In this document: one piece after another, positions 50,353 through 59,333 of the stretch
Position numbering within the stretch: the first letter of the stretch is position 1
Layout: every line of letters begins with the position of its first letter
Source: JBEVOS01 sp964563395
GTDB lineage: Bacteria; Pseudomonadota; Alphaproteobacteria; Caulobacterales; Aquidulcibacteraceae
Reading direction: 5' to 3'
NCBI GenBank assembly: GCA_964563395.1
Contig: CAZLWK010000016.1
Location: 6,305 to 70,304 of the forward strand
Length of the DNA: 64,000 nucleotides
The notes under the pieces: model-generated
Seen by the model: only the letters and a program-made list of their open reading frames with translations
Told to the model about the DNA's origin: nothing
The model's database searches: none
Made by a program: the position numbers and the translations under genes

Positions 50353-52923
50353 GTGGGTGTCTTCGTCATGATCTTCGCCGCCATCGCGGCGTTCGCCGTC
50401 GGCATGGGCGGCGTCATGCTGGTGCTGGCCTGGCGGCGCACCGAGGCGCATCGCGACGCCTTGATCGATGCGCTCAAGCGCATCGAGCGCCTGGAGGCGG
50501 CGCTGCAAGGGCGCGTCCCGCCAGCGCCCATCATGGGGCCAGCGGCCCCCGCTCCCGCTCTGGAGAGCCCGCCAGAGCCTCAGCCCTTACCGGCGCCCGC
50601 TCATGCGGCGCACGCGGCGGCCCCCATCATCGCCGAGCCGCCGCCTGTGTCCCCCGCCGACGTGATCGGCGCACCCTTCTGGCGAAGGCTGGATTTCGCC
50701 GCCGCTCTCGCCGGTCTCGTTACGCTCTGCGCGCTGGGCGCCGTGCGCATGGCGCTTGCCCCGATCACGGTGGGTCTGGGACTCGCCCTGGCGGCGGCCC
50801 TGGCCTGTATCGGCCTGGCCCTCTGGCGCGCGCGGGCGGGCGAGGACAATCCCGCCGCCTTGGCGCTGATGTCCGGCTTCGGCTTCGTGTTGGCAGGCCT
50901 CACCCTGATCGTGGCGCGCACGACGCCTGACGCCTTGGGGCCGCTGGAAGCGCTCATCGCCGCGAATGCGCTGGCGCTGGGGGCGCTTCTGGCCGCGTGG
51001 CGACACGGACCGCTGCTTCTGTGGATGGGCATCGCCGCCGCGCTGGCGGCGCCGACCTTGGCGCCGCTTCAAGGCGTCGAAGCGATGGCCGCCTTGATCG
51101 GTCTCGGCTTGGCGAGCGCCGCGACCGGCCTTCGGGCAAGAGCGCTCGGCGCATGGATGCCGGCAAGCGCGATGCTTTGCGGGATGTTGGCCTGGACAGC
51201 GGCGCTTTCAGCACTGGGCGCGCCAGGGTTTGTCGGCGCCGCCGGGGCCGCGGCGGTGAGCGCGGCCTTGCTCGGCCTTGCCCTCGCCTGGGAGGCGCCG
51301 GCGCAGCCTTCAGACGGCCTGCGCATGGACCTGGGCCTTGTCGGCTATGGCGCCCTCGCGGGCGCGCTTACTTGCCTGCTGCTGCTGATTGCGCGCACGG
51401 GCGCGGACGCGACGGCGGCCGGCGCGCATCTTGTGGCGCTCATCCTCGTCGCAACCATCATCGCGGCGTTGCGGCCGAGCCTGCGGGCGGCGGCGTTGAT
51501 CGCTTGCTTTGCGGGCGTGTTGGCGGCGCTGGTCTGGCCGCCCGCGGCGGACCGAAGCGGCGCGCCGGTGCTTGCCGCCGCAATAGCCGCCATCGCCGCC
51601 TTGGGCGGGGCGATGATGCGCCTCAACGCGCCGGCGGAGATCGGATCAGCCCGGATTTGGGCCGTTTTGGTGGCGCTGACGCCGCCCGCCGCGCTCGTCG
51701 GCGCCCAGGCCGCCGCGGCCGATCTGGCGCCGGCCTGGATCTGGTCGCTGATTGGCCTTGCGGTATGCGCCGCACTCGGCGCCGTGGGCGCGGCGCTGCG
51801 GCGAAGCGAGCCGGCGGCGGCCTCTCTCTTCATCACCGGCGCGGCCTTGAGCCTCGTGTGCGCACTGGCGATGGCGCCGCCGCAGCCCTGGCCCACGCTG
51901 GTGGCGGCGCTGTGTTTGCCGCTGCTGGCCTGGATCGACGGGCGGGTGAACGAACCAGGTCTCCGATTCGCGATGACAGGCCTCGGCGCCATGCTGGTGC
52001 TGCTGGTCGGCGGCCTCTATTTTCATGAGGCGCCGCAATCGGCGCGGATCGCGCTCGCCCTTGTCGCCGCACTAAGCGCGCTCTCCGCCGCGCAATCGCT
52101 CGCGCATGGCGACCCGCGTTGGCTGAGCGCGCAAAGCCTCTTCACGTTCGCGTTGGGGATCGCCGGGCTGGCGGCGACGCTGGAGGCCACGCGCTACGGC
52201 GCCGATCCGCAGAATCGGCTGGCGGCGCTTGGCGCATCCGCCGTCGCCTGGCTGACGATCGCACTCGCAATGGCGCGGAACTTCGGGCCTCGGCCACGGC
52301 TGGTTTTTCGGATCGCCGAAACCGTCGCGCTCATCGGCGGGTTCGCGATCGCGCTCATCGGCGCGGGCATCGTCGCAAATCCATGGTGGGGGGCCCTGCC
52401 CGCGCCCGCGCCGACGGCGCCCACCTTGAACAGCATCGCCTTGGCGCTCTTGGCGCCCGCGCTGCTGCTGGGCCTCTATGACTGGCTTCGCGCGCGCCAA
52501 GGGCTGATGCTGCGCGCGAACCTCGCGCTCGCCGGCGGCCTGCTGCTGCTTTCGCTTTACGCCACGCTTGAGGTGCGCCGCGCGGTGCAGGGTGCCGCCA
52601 TGGCCGGACCTGAGCTCACCAGCGCCGAGGGCTGGGCGTATGCGGCTTTAATGATTGGTTTTGCGGCGTCGCTGGCGCTTTTGTCCTTGGAGCGCCGGGC
52701 GGCCTGGCTGATGCACACGGCGGCGGCCATCTGCCTCCTGGCGCTGGTGAAGATCGGCGTGTTCGACGCCCAGACATTGCCGCAGCCCGCCTACGCCGCC
52801 ACGCTGGGCGTGCTATTGGCGGCGGGCCTTTCGCTGGCCGCGCTTTATCGGCGCGTCGTCTTGCCCTTCCCGGCGGACACCCCCAAGACGGTCGCCGATA
52901 CGGAAGCGACGCCCCAGGCATGA
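50353..52923 (+). CDS. DUF2339 multi-pass membrane protein
   Basis: A large (856-residue) membrane protein of the DUF2339 family. The N-terminus has one membrane segment and a helical, possibly coiled part (AHRDALIDALKRIERLEAALQ), then a proline/alanine-rich linker with PADVIGAPFWRRLDFAAALAG, then more than twenty hydrophobic segments to the end. Function is unknown; the architecture suggests a channel, transporter or envelope scaffold. GTG 50353 is taken; ATG 50368 is an alternative. Its stop overlaps dapB (ATGA). Confidence 0.85.
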   Translation: MGVFVMIFAAIAAFAVGMGGVMLVLAWRRTEAHRDALIDALKRIERLEAALQGRVPPAPIMGPAAPAPALESPPEPQPLPAPAHAAHAAAPIIAEPPPVSPADVIGAPFWRRLDFAAALAGLVTLCALGAVRMALAPITVGLGLALAAALACIGLALWRARAGEDNPAALALMSGFGFVLAGLTLIVARTTPDALGPLEALIAANALALGALLAAWRHGPLLLWMGIAAALAAPTLAPLQGVEAMAALIGLGLASAATGLRARALGAWMPASAMLCGMLAWTAALSALGAPGFVGAAGAAAVSAALLGLALAWEAPAQPSDGLRMDLGLVGYGALAGALTCLLLLIARTGADATAAGAHLVALILVATIIAALRPSLRAAALIACFAGVLAALVWPPAADRSGAPVLAAAIAAIAALGGAMMRLNAPAEIGSARIWAVLVALTPPAALVGAQAAAADLAPAWIWSLIGLAVCAALGAVGAALRRSEPAAASLFITGAALSLVCALAMAPPQPWPTLVAALCLPLLAWIDGRVNEPGLRFAMTGLGAMLVLLVGGLYFHEAPQSARIALALVAALSALSAAQSLAHGDPRWLSAQSLFTFALGIAGLAATLEATRYGADPQNRLAALGASAVAWLTIALAMARNFGPRPRLVFRIAETVALIGGFAIALIGAGIVANPWWGALPAPAPTAPTLNSIALALLAPALLLGLYDWLRARQGLMLRANLALAGGLLLLSLYATLEVRRAVQGAAMAGPELTSAEGWAYAALMIGFAASLALLSLERRAAWLMHTAAAICLLALVKIGVFDAQTLPQPAYAATLGVLLAAGLSLAALYRRVVLPFPADTPKTVADTEATPQA

Positions 52924-53708
52924 GCATCACCATCATCATCGCAGGCGCAGCCGGCCGCATGGGCCGCGCGCTTATCCATGCCGCGCGCACAGATGTGGCG
53001 CTCCGCATCGTCGGCGCCGTCGAGCGTCCGGACAGTCCGCACATCGGCTCGGACGCCGGCGTGCTCGCCGACGGCGAGGCGCTTGGCCTCGCCATCAGCG
53101 CAGCGCCCACGGCGGCGGCGGACGTATGGATCGATTTCACGAATCCAGCGGCGGCGCTGTCCGCCCTCTCGCAAAAGCCCGCGCGGGCGGCGGTGATCGG
53201 CGCGACGGGCTTCAGCGACGCGGACGAGGCCTTGCTGCGCGAGCGCGCCCTAGAAACGCCGATCGTCCGCGCCGGCAATTTCAGCCTTGGGGTAAATTTG
53301 TTGGCCGCGCTCGTGGAGCAAGCCGCCGCGCGCCTCGGTCCCGCCTGGGACATTGAAATTCTAGAGACGCATCATCGCCATAAGCTCGACGCGCCCTCGG
53401 GCACGGCGCTCCTGCTCGGCGAAGCCGCGGCGTCAGGCCGGCAGGGCGCGCTGAGCGCGCTCAAACTGCCGCCCCGCGACGGCGTCACCGGGGCGCGCCC
53501 GGCTGGCGGCATCGGCTTCGCCGTGCAGCGCGCGGGCGGCTTCGTGGGCGAGCACGAGGTGACGTTCGCTTCGGAGCGCGAAGCGCTAAGACTTATGCAC
53601 CAGGGCTTCGATCGCGCCATCTACGCGGACGGCGCGCTCGCGGCGGCCAAATGGTGTCACGACAAGGCGCCGGGGCTCTACTCGATGCGCGACGTCTTGG
53701 GTTTATGA
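52920..53708 (+). CDS. dapB: 4-hydroxy-tetrahydrodipicolinate reductase
   Basis: Lysine/diaminopimelate pathway reductase of 262 residues using NAD(P)H. The cofactor motif IIIAGAAGRMGRAL is at the N-terminus, the substrate site ETHHRHKLDAPSGTA is complete, and the tail HDKAPGLYSMRDVLGL is typical. It is coupled to the DUF2339 gene by a 4-base overlap, and its 3' end overlaps the convergent DUF2244 gene by 31 bases. It supplies diaminopimelate for peptidoglycan and lysine. Confidence 0.97.
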   Translation: MSITIIIAGAAGRMGRALIHAARTDVALRIVGAVERPDSPHIGSDAGVLADGEALGLAISAAPTAAADVWIDFTNPAAALSALSQKPARAAVIGATGFSDADEALLRERALETPIVRAGNFSLGVNLLAALVEQAAARLGPAWDIEILETHHRHKLDAPSGTALLLGEAAASGRQGALSALKLPPRDGVTGARPAGGIGFAVQRAGGFVGEHEVTFASEREALRLMHQGFDRAIYADGALAAAKWCHDKAPGLYSMRDVLGL

Positions 53709-54187
53709 ACCGCGCGCCAGAGCGCGTGCGACAAAGCCGCCGCGAATTCGCTTTGCTCCTTCGGCGACAAGAACGCCCCCACCCGCATGGCGCCGCCGCC
53801 GGCGATGATGCGCACGCCGTCGTGCTCCGCGCGCACCCGGGCCCACATCGGATTGGCCACCCAATGGTCCGTGCGTCCGGCGCTGGCGCGGCGCTCCAAA
53901 TGAATATGGTCGGCGGCGACGCGAACGCGTTCCTCGCGCCGGCCGGCCCGATAATTGAGATGAAAGGCGAGCCAGACCGCCAGCACATCCAAACCGAGAA
54001 AGCCGGCCACCGGATAGGCCCCTTGCGCCATGAAAAAGGCCGCGAGCGCGACATTGAGCCCCACGAACGCGGCCATGAAATATTTGAAGCCGACGCCAGA
54101 GAGCGAACGATGCGGGCGAAGCACGGCGTCCATGAAAAGCGGCGCGCCGGGCGGCTCAGCCGTGATGCGTCTCCAGCTGGTTTGCAT
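53678..54187 (-). CDS. DUF2244 membrane protein
   Basis: A 169-residue protein of the DUF2244 group. Signature VLRPHRSLSGVGFKYFMAAFVGLNVALAAFFM is followed by two membrane segments, AYPVAGFLGLDVLAVWLAFHLNYRAG, and a beta-rich tail. Function unknown. The start at 54187 overlaps the start of divergent nth by two bases (CATG 54185-54188); ATG 54133 is an alternative and still leaves the DUF2244 core. Confidence 0.82.
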   Translation of the reverse strand: MQTSWRRITAEPPGAPLFMDAVLRPHRSLSGVGFKYFMAAFVGLNVALAAFFMAQGAYPVAGFLGLDVLAVWLAFHLNYRAGRREERVRVAADHIHLERRASAGRTDHWVANPMWARVRAEHDGVRIIAGGGAMRVGAFLSPKEQSEFAAALSHALWRAVHKPKTSRIE

Positions 54188-54887
54188 GTCGCTTAAACCG
54201 CCCCCTCCGGCGCCCCGCGTCAAGAGCCGGGCGCAGACCTCGCATGGCGTTACGCGCAAGGCGGCGAAGGAGATTTACGCCCGCCTCTCGGCGGCCAATC
54301 CCGAGCCGCGCACCGAACTCGATTTCACGAACGCCTTCACGCTTTTGGTGGCGGTGGTGTTGTCGGCGCAAGCGACGGACAAGGGCGTCAATCGCGCAAC
54401 GAAAGCGTTGTTCGCGGCGGCCGACACCCCGGAGAAGATGCTCGCCCTCGGCGAAGACGGCGTGGCCACGCACATCCGCACAATCGGGCTTTGGCGCAAC
54501 AAGGCGAAGAACGTGATCGCGCTGTCACGCGCCCTGATCGATCAGCACGGCGGAGAAACCCCGCGCGACCGCGAAGCCCTTCAAGCGCTTCCCGGCGTCG
54601 GCCGAAAGACCGCGAACGTGGTGCTGGCGGAGGCCTTCGGGCAGCCGACGCTCGCGGTCGACACCCATGTGTTCCGCGTCGCCAACCGCACCGGCCTTGC
54701 CTATGGCGCAACGCCAGACAAAGTCGAAGCCGGGCTCATGAAGATCACGCCGCCGGAGTTTCTCCACGGCGCGCATCACTGGCTGATCCTGCATGGGCGC
54801 TATGTGTGCCTCGCACGCAAACCGCGCTGCTATGTCTGCGCGATCGCCGATTTGTGCCGATTCAAGCCGAAAACAAAGGCGCCCTAA
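54186..54887 (+). CDS. nth: endonuclease III
   Basis: Base-excision DNA glycosylase/AP lyase of 233 residues for oxidised pyrimidines. Catalytic K141 (PGVGRKTANVVL), D159 (VDTHVFR) and the 4Fe-4S cysteines C208, C215, C218, C224 are present (C-x6-C-x2-C-x5-C). A short N-terminal extension (about 20 residues) is present compared with E. coli Nth. The start at 54186 overlaps that of DUF2244 on the other strand. Confidence 0.96.
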   Translation: MSLKPPPPAPRVKSRAQTSHGVTRKAAKEIYARLSAANPEPRTELDFTNAFTLLVAVVLSAQATDKGVNRATKALFAAADTPEKMLALGEDGVATHIRTIGLWRNKAKNVIALSRALIDQHGGETPRDREALQALPGVGRKTANVVLAEAFGQPTLAVDTHVFRVANRTGLAYGATPDKVEAGLMKITPPEFLHGAHHWLILHGRYVCLARKPRCYVCAIADLCRFKPKTKAP

Positions 54888-55277
54888 TCATCGGCGCGGC
54901 GCGGCGGCGGCCTCGCTCGCGCATTGGCTTAAGCTCGGCGCCGGCAAGCCGAGCCGGCGCGGCCCAGGCTGCGCGTCGACAAGGCGAAACATGTTCGACC
55001 CATCGCCCGCGAAGAGGAGCACGAGCGCGCACGTCTCATAGCGGTAGGTGTAAAGCGCGCCCGCGCCGTCCTGGCTCTTGATGTCCGGGGGGCCGAACAA
55101 GCCGTCGACATCGCGCAGCGTCGCCGCGTCGCGCCCGCCCGCGCTGCGCAGCATGGCCTCATGGGCCTCGCTGGATCGAGCGGCCGCCGGCGCGGATGAC
55201 GATGGCGCCAGCGGGCCTTGCGGCGCGGTGGCGCAGGCGGCGAGCAAGCTCGCGGCGGCGACGATTCGGAGCTTCAT
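54888..55277 (-). CDS. small lipoprotein of unknown function
   Basis: A 129-residue protein with a signal and lipobox LLAACAT (C15). The middle segment (TLRDVDGLFGPPDIKSQDGAGALYTYRYETCALVLLF) resembles the beta-rich core of small envelope lipoproteins, somewhat like SmpA/OmlA, but the match is weak. It abuts the convergent nth gene and diverges from the PfkB kinase gene. Confidence 0.7.
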   Translation of the reverse strand: MKLRIVAAASLLAACATAPQGPLAPSSSAPAAARSSEAHEAMLRSAGGRDAATLRDVDGLFGPPDIKSQDGAGALYTYRYETCALVLLFAGDGSNMFRLVDAQPGPRRLGLPAPSLSQCASEAAAAPRR

Positions 55278-55366
55278 CGTCTGACAATGGCGGCGCCCCC
55301 TCCCCCGTGCAACGCTGGACAGACCGACGCAGGCAGGTCAAACCGCCGCCGCAATCCGGGGAATTC

Positions 55367-56350
55367 ATGACCAACGCCGCCTATGACGTCGTCGCCGTGG
55401 GAAACGCCATCGTCGACGTGCTGTGCCAGACCTCGGAGAATTTCCTGGCGCGGCACGGCATCGTGAAAGACGCGATGACGCTGATCGATGAAGCGCGCGC
55501 CGACGAATTGACGCGCCTCTTCACGGACGCGGTCACGGCGCCGGGCGGTTCGGCCGCCAACACCATGACCGGCGTTGCCAGCTTTGGCGGCCGGGCCGGC
55601 TATATCGGCAAGGTGGCCGATGATGCGCTTGGGCGCGGCTATATCGAAGCGACGCGCGCGGCGGGCGTGGCGTTCAATACGCCGCCGCGCCCGGGCCCAC
55701 CGGCGACGGCGCGCTCGATCATCGCGGTGACGCCGGATGGGCGCCGCTCAATGAACACGTTTCTTGGCGCGTCCACGCTGCTGGAGCCGAACGACATCGA
55801 TCGCAACCTCGTGGAAGCCGGCCTCATCACCTTTCTCGAAGGATATTTGTTCGACCGCGACGAGGCCAAGGCGGCGTTCGTGCGCGCCGCGGAATTCGCG
55901 AAGGGCGCGGGGCGCAAAGTAGCGCTCACCCTATCGGATGAATTCTGCGTGGTGCGCCATCGGGAATCCTTCAAGCATCTCGTGACGGGCCATGTCGACA
56001 TTCTGTTCGCAAACGAAGCGGAGATCCTCTCCCTCTATGAAACCGCTGATCTGGCGGCGGCGATCGCCCAAGCGGCGCGCGTTTGTCCCATCGTCGCGGT
56101 GACACGCTCGGAAAAGGGATCGATCATCGCCGCTGGCGACGCGCGCATTACCGCGAACGCCGCGCCGGTTGCAGAGGTCGTGGACACGACAGGCGCAGGA
56201 GACCTTTACGCCGCCGGCTTTCTCTTTGGCCTCGCGCGCAACGAAGATCTGGCGCGCTGCGCCGCGCTTGGCTCGCTCGCCGCGAGCGAGGTGATCTCGC
56301 ACATGGGGCCGCGCCCGGAAACCAGCCTCAAGGCGCTGGCTGGACTGTAA
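55367..56350 (+). CDS. PfkB-family sugar/nucleoside kinase, adenosine kinase-like
   Basis: A 327-residue carbohydrate kinase. Motifs are AVGNAIVDVL near the start, GGSAANTMTGVASFGGRAGYIGKVADDALG (substrate site) and the catalytic DTTGAGDLYAAGFLFGL. The overall pattern is that of alphaproteobacterial adenosine kinase-like proteins, but ribokinase-like substrates cannot be ruled out. ATG 55367 is used; the frame is open further upstream without conservation. Confidence 0.9.
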   Translation: MTNAAYDVVAVGNAIVDVLCQTSENFLARHGIVKDAMTLIDEARADELTRLFTDAVTAPGGSAANTMTGVASFGGRAGYIGKVADDALGRGYIEATRAAGVAFNTPPRPGPPATARSIIAVTPDGRRSMNTFLGASTLLEPNDIDRNLVEAGLITFLEGYLFDRDEAKAAFVRAAEFAKGAGRKVALTLSDEFCVVRHRESFKHLVTGHVDILFANEAEILSLYETADLAAAIAQAARVCPIVAVTRSEKGSIIAAGDARITANAAPVAEVVDTTGAGDLYAAGFLFGLARNEDLARCAALGSLAASEVISHMGPRPETSLKALAGL

Positions 56351-57415
56351 TCAATCCGCGCCTGGCGGGGTGACGTTTTCGCCAAGCATGCGGTTGAGAT
56401 AGAGGCGGGCGACGAAGATCGTGATCACCACGGCAAGGGGTACGGCGAAGAGCACGCCGAGTGGGCCAAACAACAAACCCATTGCGATAATGGCGAACAG
56501 AGTAAGTGCGGGCGGCAAGGACACGGCGCGTTTTTGCACCATTGGATAGATGATGTTGGCGTCGATCTGCGCGGCGGCGGTGAAGGCGATGATCGTCCAA
56601 AGCGCCGTCTCCGGACTGACTGTCAGAGCCAGCAACGCCGCCGGCGCGACCGCAAGAATGGGGCCGATGAGCGGCACGAATTGCGACAAACCGGCAATGA
56701 GCGCGAGCGGCACGAACGCCGGAACGCCGAGCAGCCAAATCGCGACGCCCGTCATCAGCGCAACCGAAAGCATGGAGATCAGCGTGCCAGTGAGCCAACG
56801 CCGCAGCGCGCGGCCGATATTGTCGAACGCCGCGTCGAACTCGCCGCGCAGGCCTGGCGGAATGAGATAAAGCGCTCCCTTCCTGTAAGGCGACGGATCC
56901 GCGGCCAAGAAAACCGCAGCGCTGATTACAACGAGCAAGTCGAGCGTCGCGCTGGCGAGCGATAACGTCCATCCGCTAAGGCGTGAGACCGCGCCGCTGA
57001 CCATTCCGCCCGCGCCGCCGCCATCCCAAGCGCGCACGCGCTCCAAAATCTCCGCGCCGAGGGGATTTTGGGCGAGCTGCGGCTCCAACGAGCGCCACGC
57101 CGAAGGCAAGCGTGTCTGCAGTTCCGCGAGCTGCTCCCCAAATTGCGCGCCAAACATCCAAAATATGCCGGCGAGCGCGCCGAGCACGCCAAGCCCGGCC
57201 ACCGCGAGCGACCAACCCTTGTTCAAGGGCGTCCGACGCGCCAACGGATCGGCGACCCCATGAAGGCCGATTGCGATCAACACGGAGCCGAAGGCGAGCA
57301 GCAGAACCTGTCGCCACATCCAAAAGAGCAGCGCCAAAACAATCAAGGCGGCGACGAAGAGCGCCCGCCGCGCAAAGGCATGGCGCGACGCGCCCGTTAC
57401 GCCGGCCTGGTCCAT
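56351..57415 (-). CDS. AI-2E family (PerM-type) transporter
   Basis: A 354-residue membrane protein with about eight hydrophobic segments, typical of the PerM/AI-2E family: PLARRTPLNKGWSLAVAG, SLASATLDLLVVISAAVFLAADP, LIAGLSQFVPLIGPILAVAPAALLAL and FGPLGVLFAVPLAVVI. Members have been linked to export of signalling or other small molecules; the substrate here is unknown. It ends right after the PfkB gene on the opposite strand. Confidence 0.88.
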   Translation of the reverse strand: MDQAGVTGASRHAFARRALFVAALIVLALLFWMWRQVLLLAFGSVLIAIGLHGVADPLARRTPLNKGWSLAVAGLGVLGALAGIFWMFGAQFGEQLAELQTRLPSAWRSLEPQLAQNPLGAEILERVRAWDGGGAGGMVSGAVSRLSGWTLSLASATLDLLVVISAAVFLAADPSPYRKGALYLIPPGLRGEFDAAFDNIGRALRRWLTGTLISMLSVALMTGVAIWLLGVPAFVPLALIAGLSQFVPLIGPILAVAPAALLALTVSPETALWTIIAFTAAAQIDANIIYPMVQKRAVSLPPALTLFAIIAMGLLFGPLGVLFAVPLAVVITIFVARLYLNRMLGENVTPPGAD

Positions 57416-57448
57416 GAACGGAGAACGGCGCGGCGCAAGACCCGTTCC

Positions 57449-58744
57449 CTAAAGAATGAAGCGACTCAAATCCGCGTTCTTCGCAAGGTCGCCCACATGG
57501 GTGCGCACATAGGCGGCGTCGATCGTCACCGCAGATCCGCTTTTGTCCGGGGCGGTGAAGCTGATCTCGTCCAAAAGGCGCTCCATCACCGTCGCCAAGC
57601 GGCGCGCGCCGATATTCTCAACGGCGGCGTTCACGTCCGCCGCGGTCTCCGCGATCGCGGCGATAGCGTCTTCCGTAAAATCGAGCGTGACGCCCTCCGT
57701 CTGCAAGAGCGCCTGATATTGCTTGACGAGACTTGCTTCCGGCTCGGTGAGGATGCGACGGAAATCCTCCCGCGTCAGCGCCTTCAACTCGACACGGATC
57801 GGCAGACGCCCCTGCAGCTCGGGCAGCAGATCCGAGGGTTTGGCGACATGAAAGGCGCCGGACGCGATGAACAGGATGTGATCGGTGCGGATCGGTCCAT
57901 GCTTGGTGGCGACGGTGGCGCCTTCGATCAACGGCAACAGATCGCGTTGCACGCCCTCGCGGCTTACATCGGCTCCGCCGCGCTCAGAGCGCGCCGCGAT
58001 CTTATCAACCTCGTCGAGAAAAACGATCCCATCCTCGGCGGCGGACTCAAGCGCTTCCTTGGTGAGCGCCTCCATGTCGAGCAATTTATCGCTCTCCTCC
58101 TGGACCAGGGGCTCGAACGCCTCGGCGACGTTCATGCGCACGCGCTTGGTTCTTTGCCCGAACGCCTTGCCCAGAAGATCGTTGAGGTTGATCATGCCGA
58201 CGCCGGGCTGGCCCGGAATCTCAAAATTCTGCGGTCCCGCATCCGCCACGTCGATCTCGACCGGGCTTTGATCGAGCTCGCCATTGCGCAGTTTCTTGCG
58301 AAAGCTCTCGCGCGTCGCGGGCGAAGCGCCGGGCCCCACCAAGGCGTCGAGCATGCGCTCCTCCGCCGCCGCGTGCGCGCGTGCGCGCACCTCACGTCGC
58401 CGGCGGTCGCGCACCATGCCGATGGACACTTCAACCAAATCGCGCACGATCTGATCGACGTCCCGCCCGACATAACCGACCTCAGTGAATTTCGTCGCTT
58501 CAACCTTGAGAAACGGCGCGCCCGCGAGCTTCGCCAGGCGCCGCGCGATCTCGGTTTTTCCAACGCCGGTTGGCCCAATCATCAGAATGTTCTTGGGCGT
58601 GATCTCTTCGCGCAACGCCTCGGGCGCGCGCCTGCGCCGCCATCGATTGCGCAGCGCGATCGCCACGGCGCGCTTGGCTTCAGGCTGGCCGACGATGAAG
58701 CGATCAAGTTCGGACACGATCTCGCGCGGAGAAAAGTCGGTCAT
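57449..58744 (-). CDS. hslU: ATP-dependent protease ATPase subunit HslU
   Basis: Clp/Hsp100 unfoldase of 431 residues that feeds HslV. Motifs are IVGQPEAKRAVAIALRNRWRR, Walker A GPTGVGKTEIAR, the I-domain, Walker B IVFLDEVDKIA and the C-terminal end LSRFIL that docks in HslV. It overlaps the hslV stop by 4 bases (58741-58744). Confidence 0.98.
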   Translation of the reverse strand: MTDFSPREIVSELDRFIVGQPEAKRAVAIALRNRWRRRRAPEALREEITPKNILMIGPTGVGKTEIARRLAKLAGAPFLKVEATKFTEVGYVGRDVDQIVRDLVEVSIGMVRDRRRREVRARAHAAAEERMLDALVGPGASPATRESFRKKLRNGELDQSPVEIDVADAGPQNFEIPGQPGVGMINLNDLLGKAFGQRTKRVRMNVAEAFEPLVQEESDKLLDMEALTKEALESAAEDGIVFLDEVDKIAARSERGGADVSREGVQRDLLPLIEGATVATKHGPIRTDHILFIASGAFHVAKPSDLLPELQGRLPIRVELKALTREDFRRILTEPEASLVKQYQALLQTEGVTLDFTEDAIAAIAETAADVNAAVENIGARRLATVMERLLDEISFTAPDKSGSAVTIDAAYVRTHVGDLAKNADLSRFIL

Positions 58745-59289
58745 GCGGCTAGCGATTCCAGGGTCAGCGAGCGGTTGGTGTAGACGCAGATATCCGCCGC
58801 GATGTCCATCGCACGGCGCGCGATGGTTTCGGCGTCGTCGAGATGGTCATAGAGCGCCCTCCCCGCCGCGAGCGCGAAATTGCCGCCGGAGCCCACGGCG
58901 ATGACGGGGTGTTCCGGCTCGATCACGTCACCCGAGCCAGTCAGCAGCAGCGTCTCGCGCAGATCGGCCACGATGATCATGGCCTCCAGCCGGCGCAGCG
59001 CGCGATCCGTCCGCCAATCCTTGGCGAGCTCCACGCAGGCGCGCGTAAGCTGCGAAGGAAACCGCTCCAATTTGCTCTCCAGCCGCTCGAACAGGGCGAA
59101 TGCGTCGGCCGTGGCGCCCGCGAAACCAGCGATCACCTGACCATTGCCCAAAGGCCGGACCTTTCGCGCGTTGCCCTTCAAGATGGTCGCGCCGGCCGAA
59201 ACCTGGCCGTCGCCCGCGATGACGACGCGCCCGCCCTTGCGGACGCACAAAATGGTCGTGCCGTGCCAGCCGTCAGCATCGATGCTCAT
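58741..59289 (-). CDS. hslV: ATP-dependent protease peptidase subunit HslV
   Basis: Threonine peptidase of 182 residues, proteasome-beta-like. The short propeptide ends in GWHG and the nucleophile is T11 of HGTTILCVRKGGRVVIAGDGQV. The conserved GNARKVRPLGNGQVIAGFAG motif and the lysine after the first strand are present. The start at 59289 fits the family; the ORF extends to 59337 with an arginine-rich leader that would overlap the EAL gene. Confidence 0.97.
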   Translation of the reverse strand: MSIDADGWHGTTILCVRKGGRVVIAGDGQVSAGATILKGNARKVRPLGNGQVIAGFAGATADAFALFERLESKLERFPSQLTRACVELAKDWRTDRALRRLEAMIIVADLRETLLLTGSGDVIEPEHPVIAVGSGGNFALAAGRALYDHLDDAETIARRAMDIAADICVYTNRSLTLESLAA

Positions 59290-59333
59290 GAAGCTCTTCT
59301 CCGCGACCCATGTGGCGGGGCCGCGGCGGCGGA

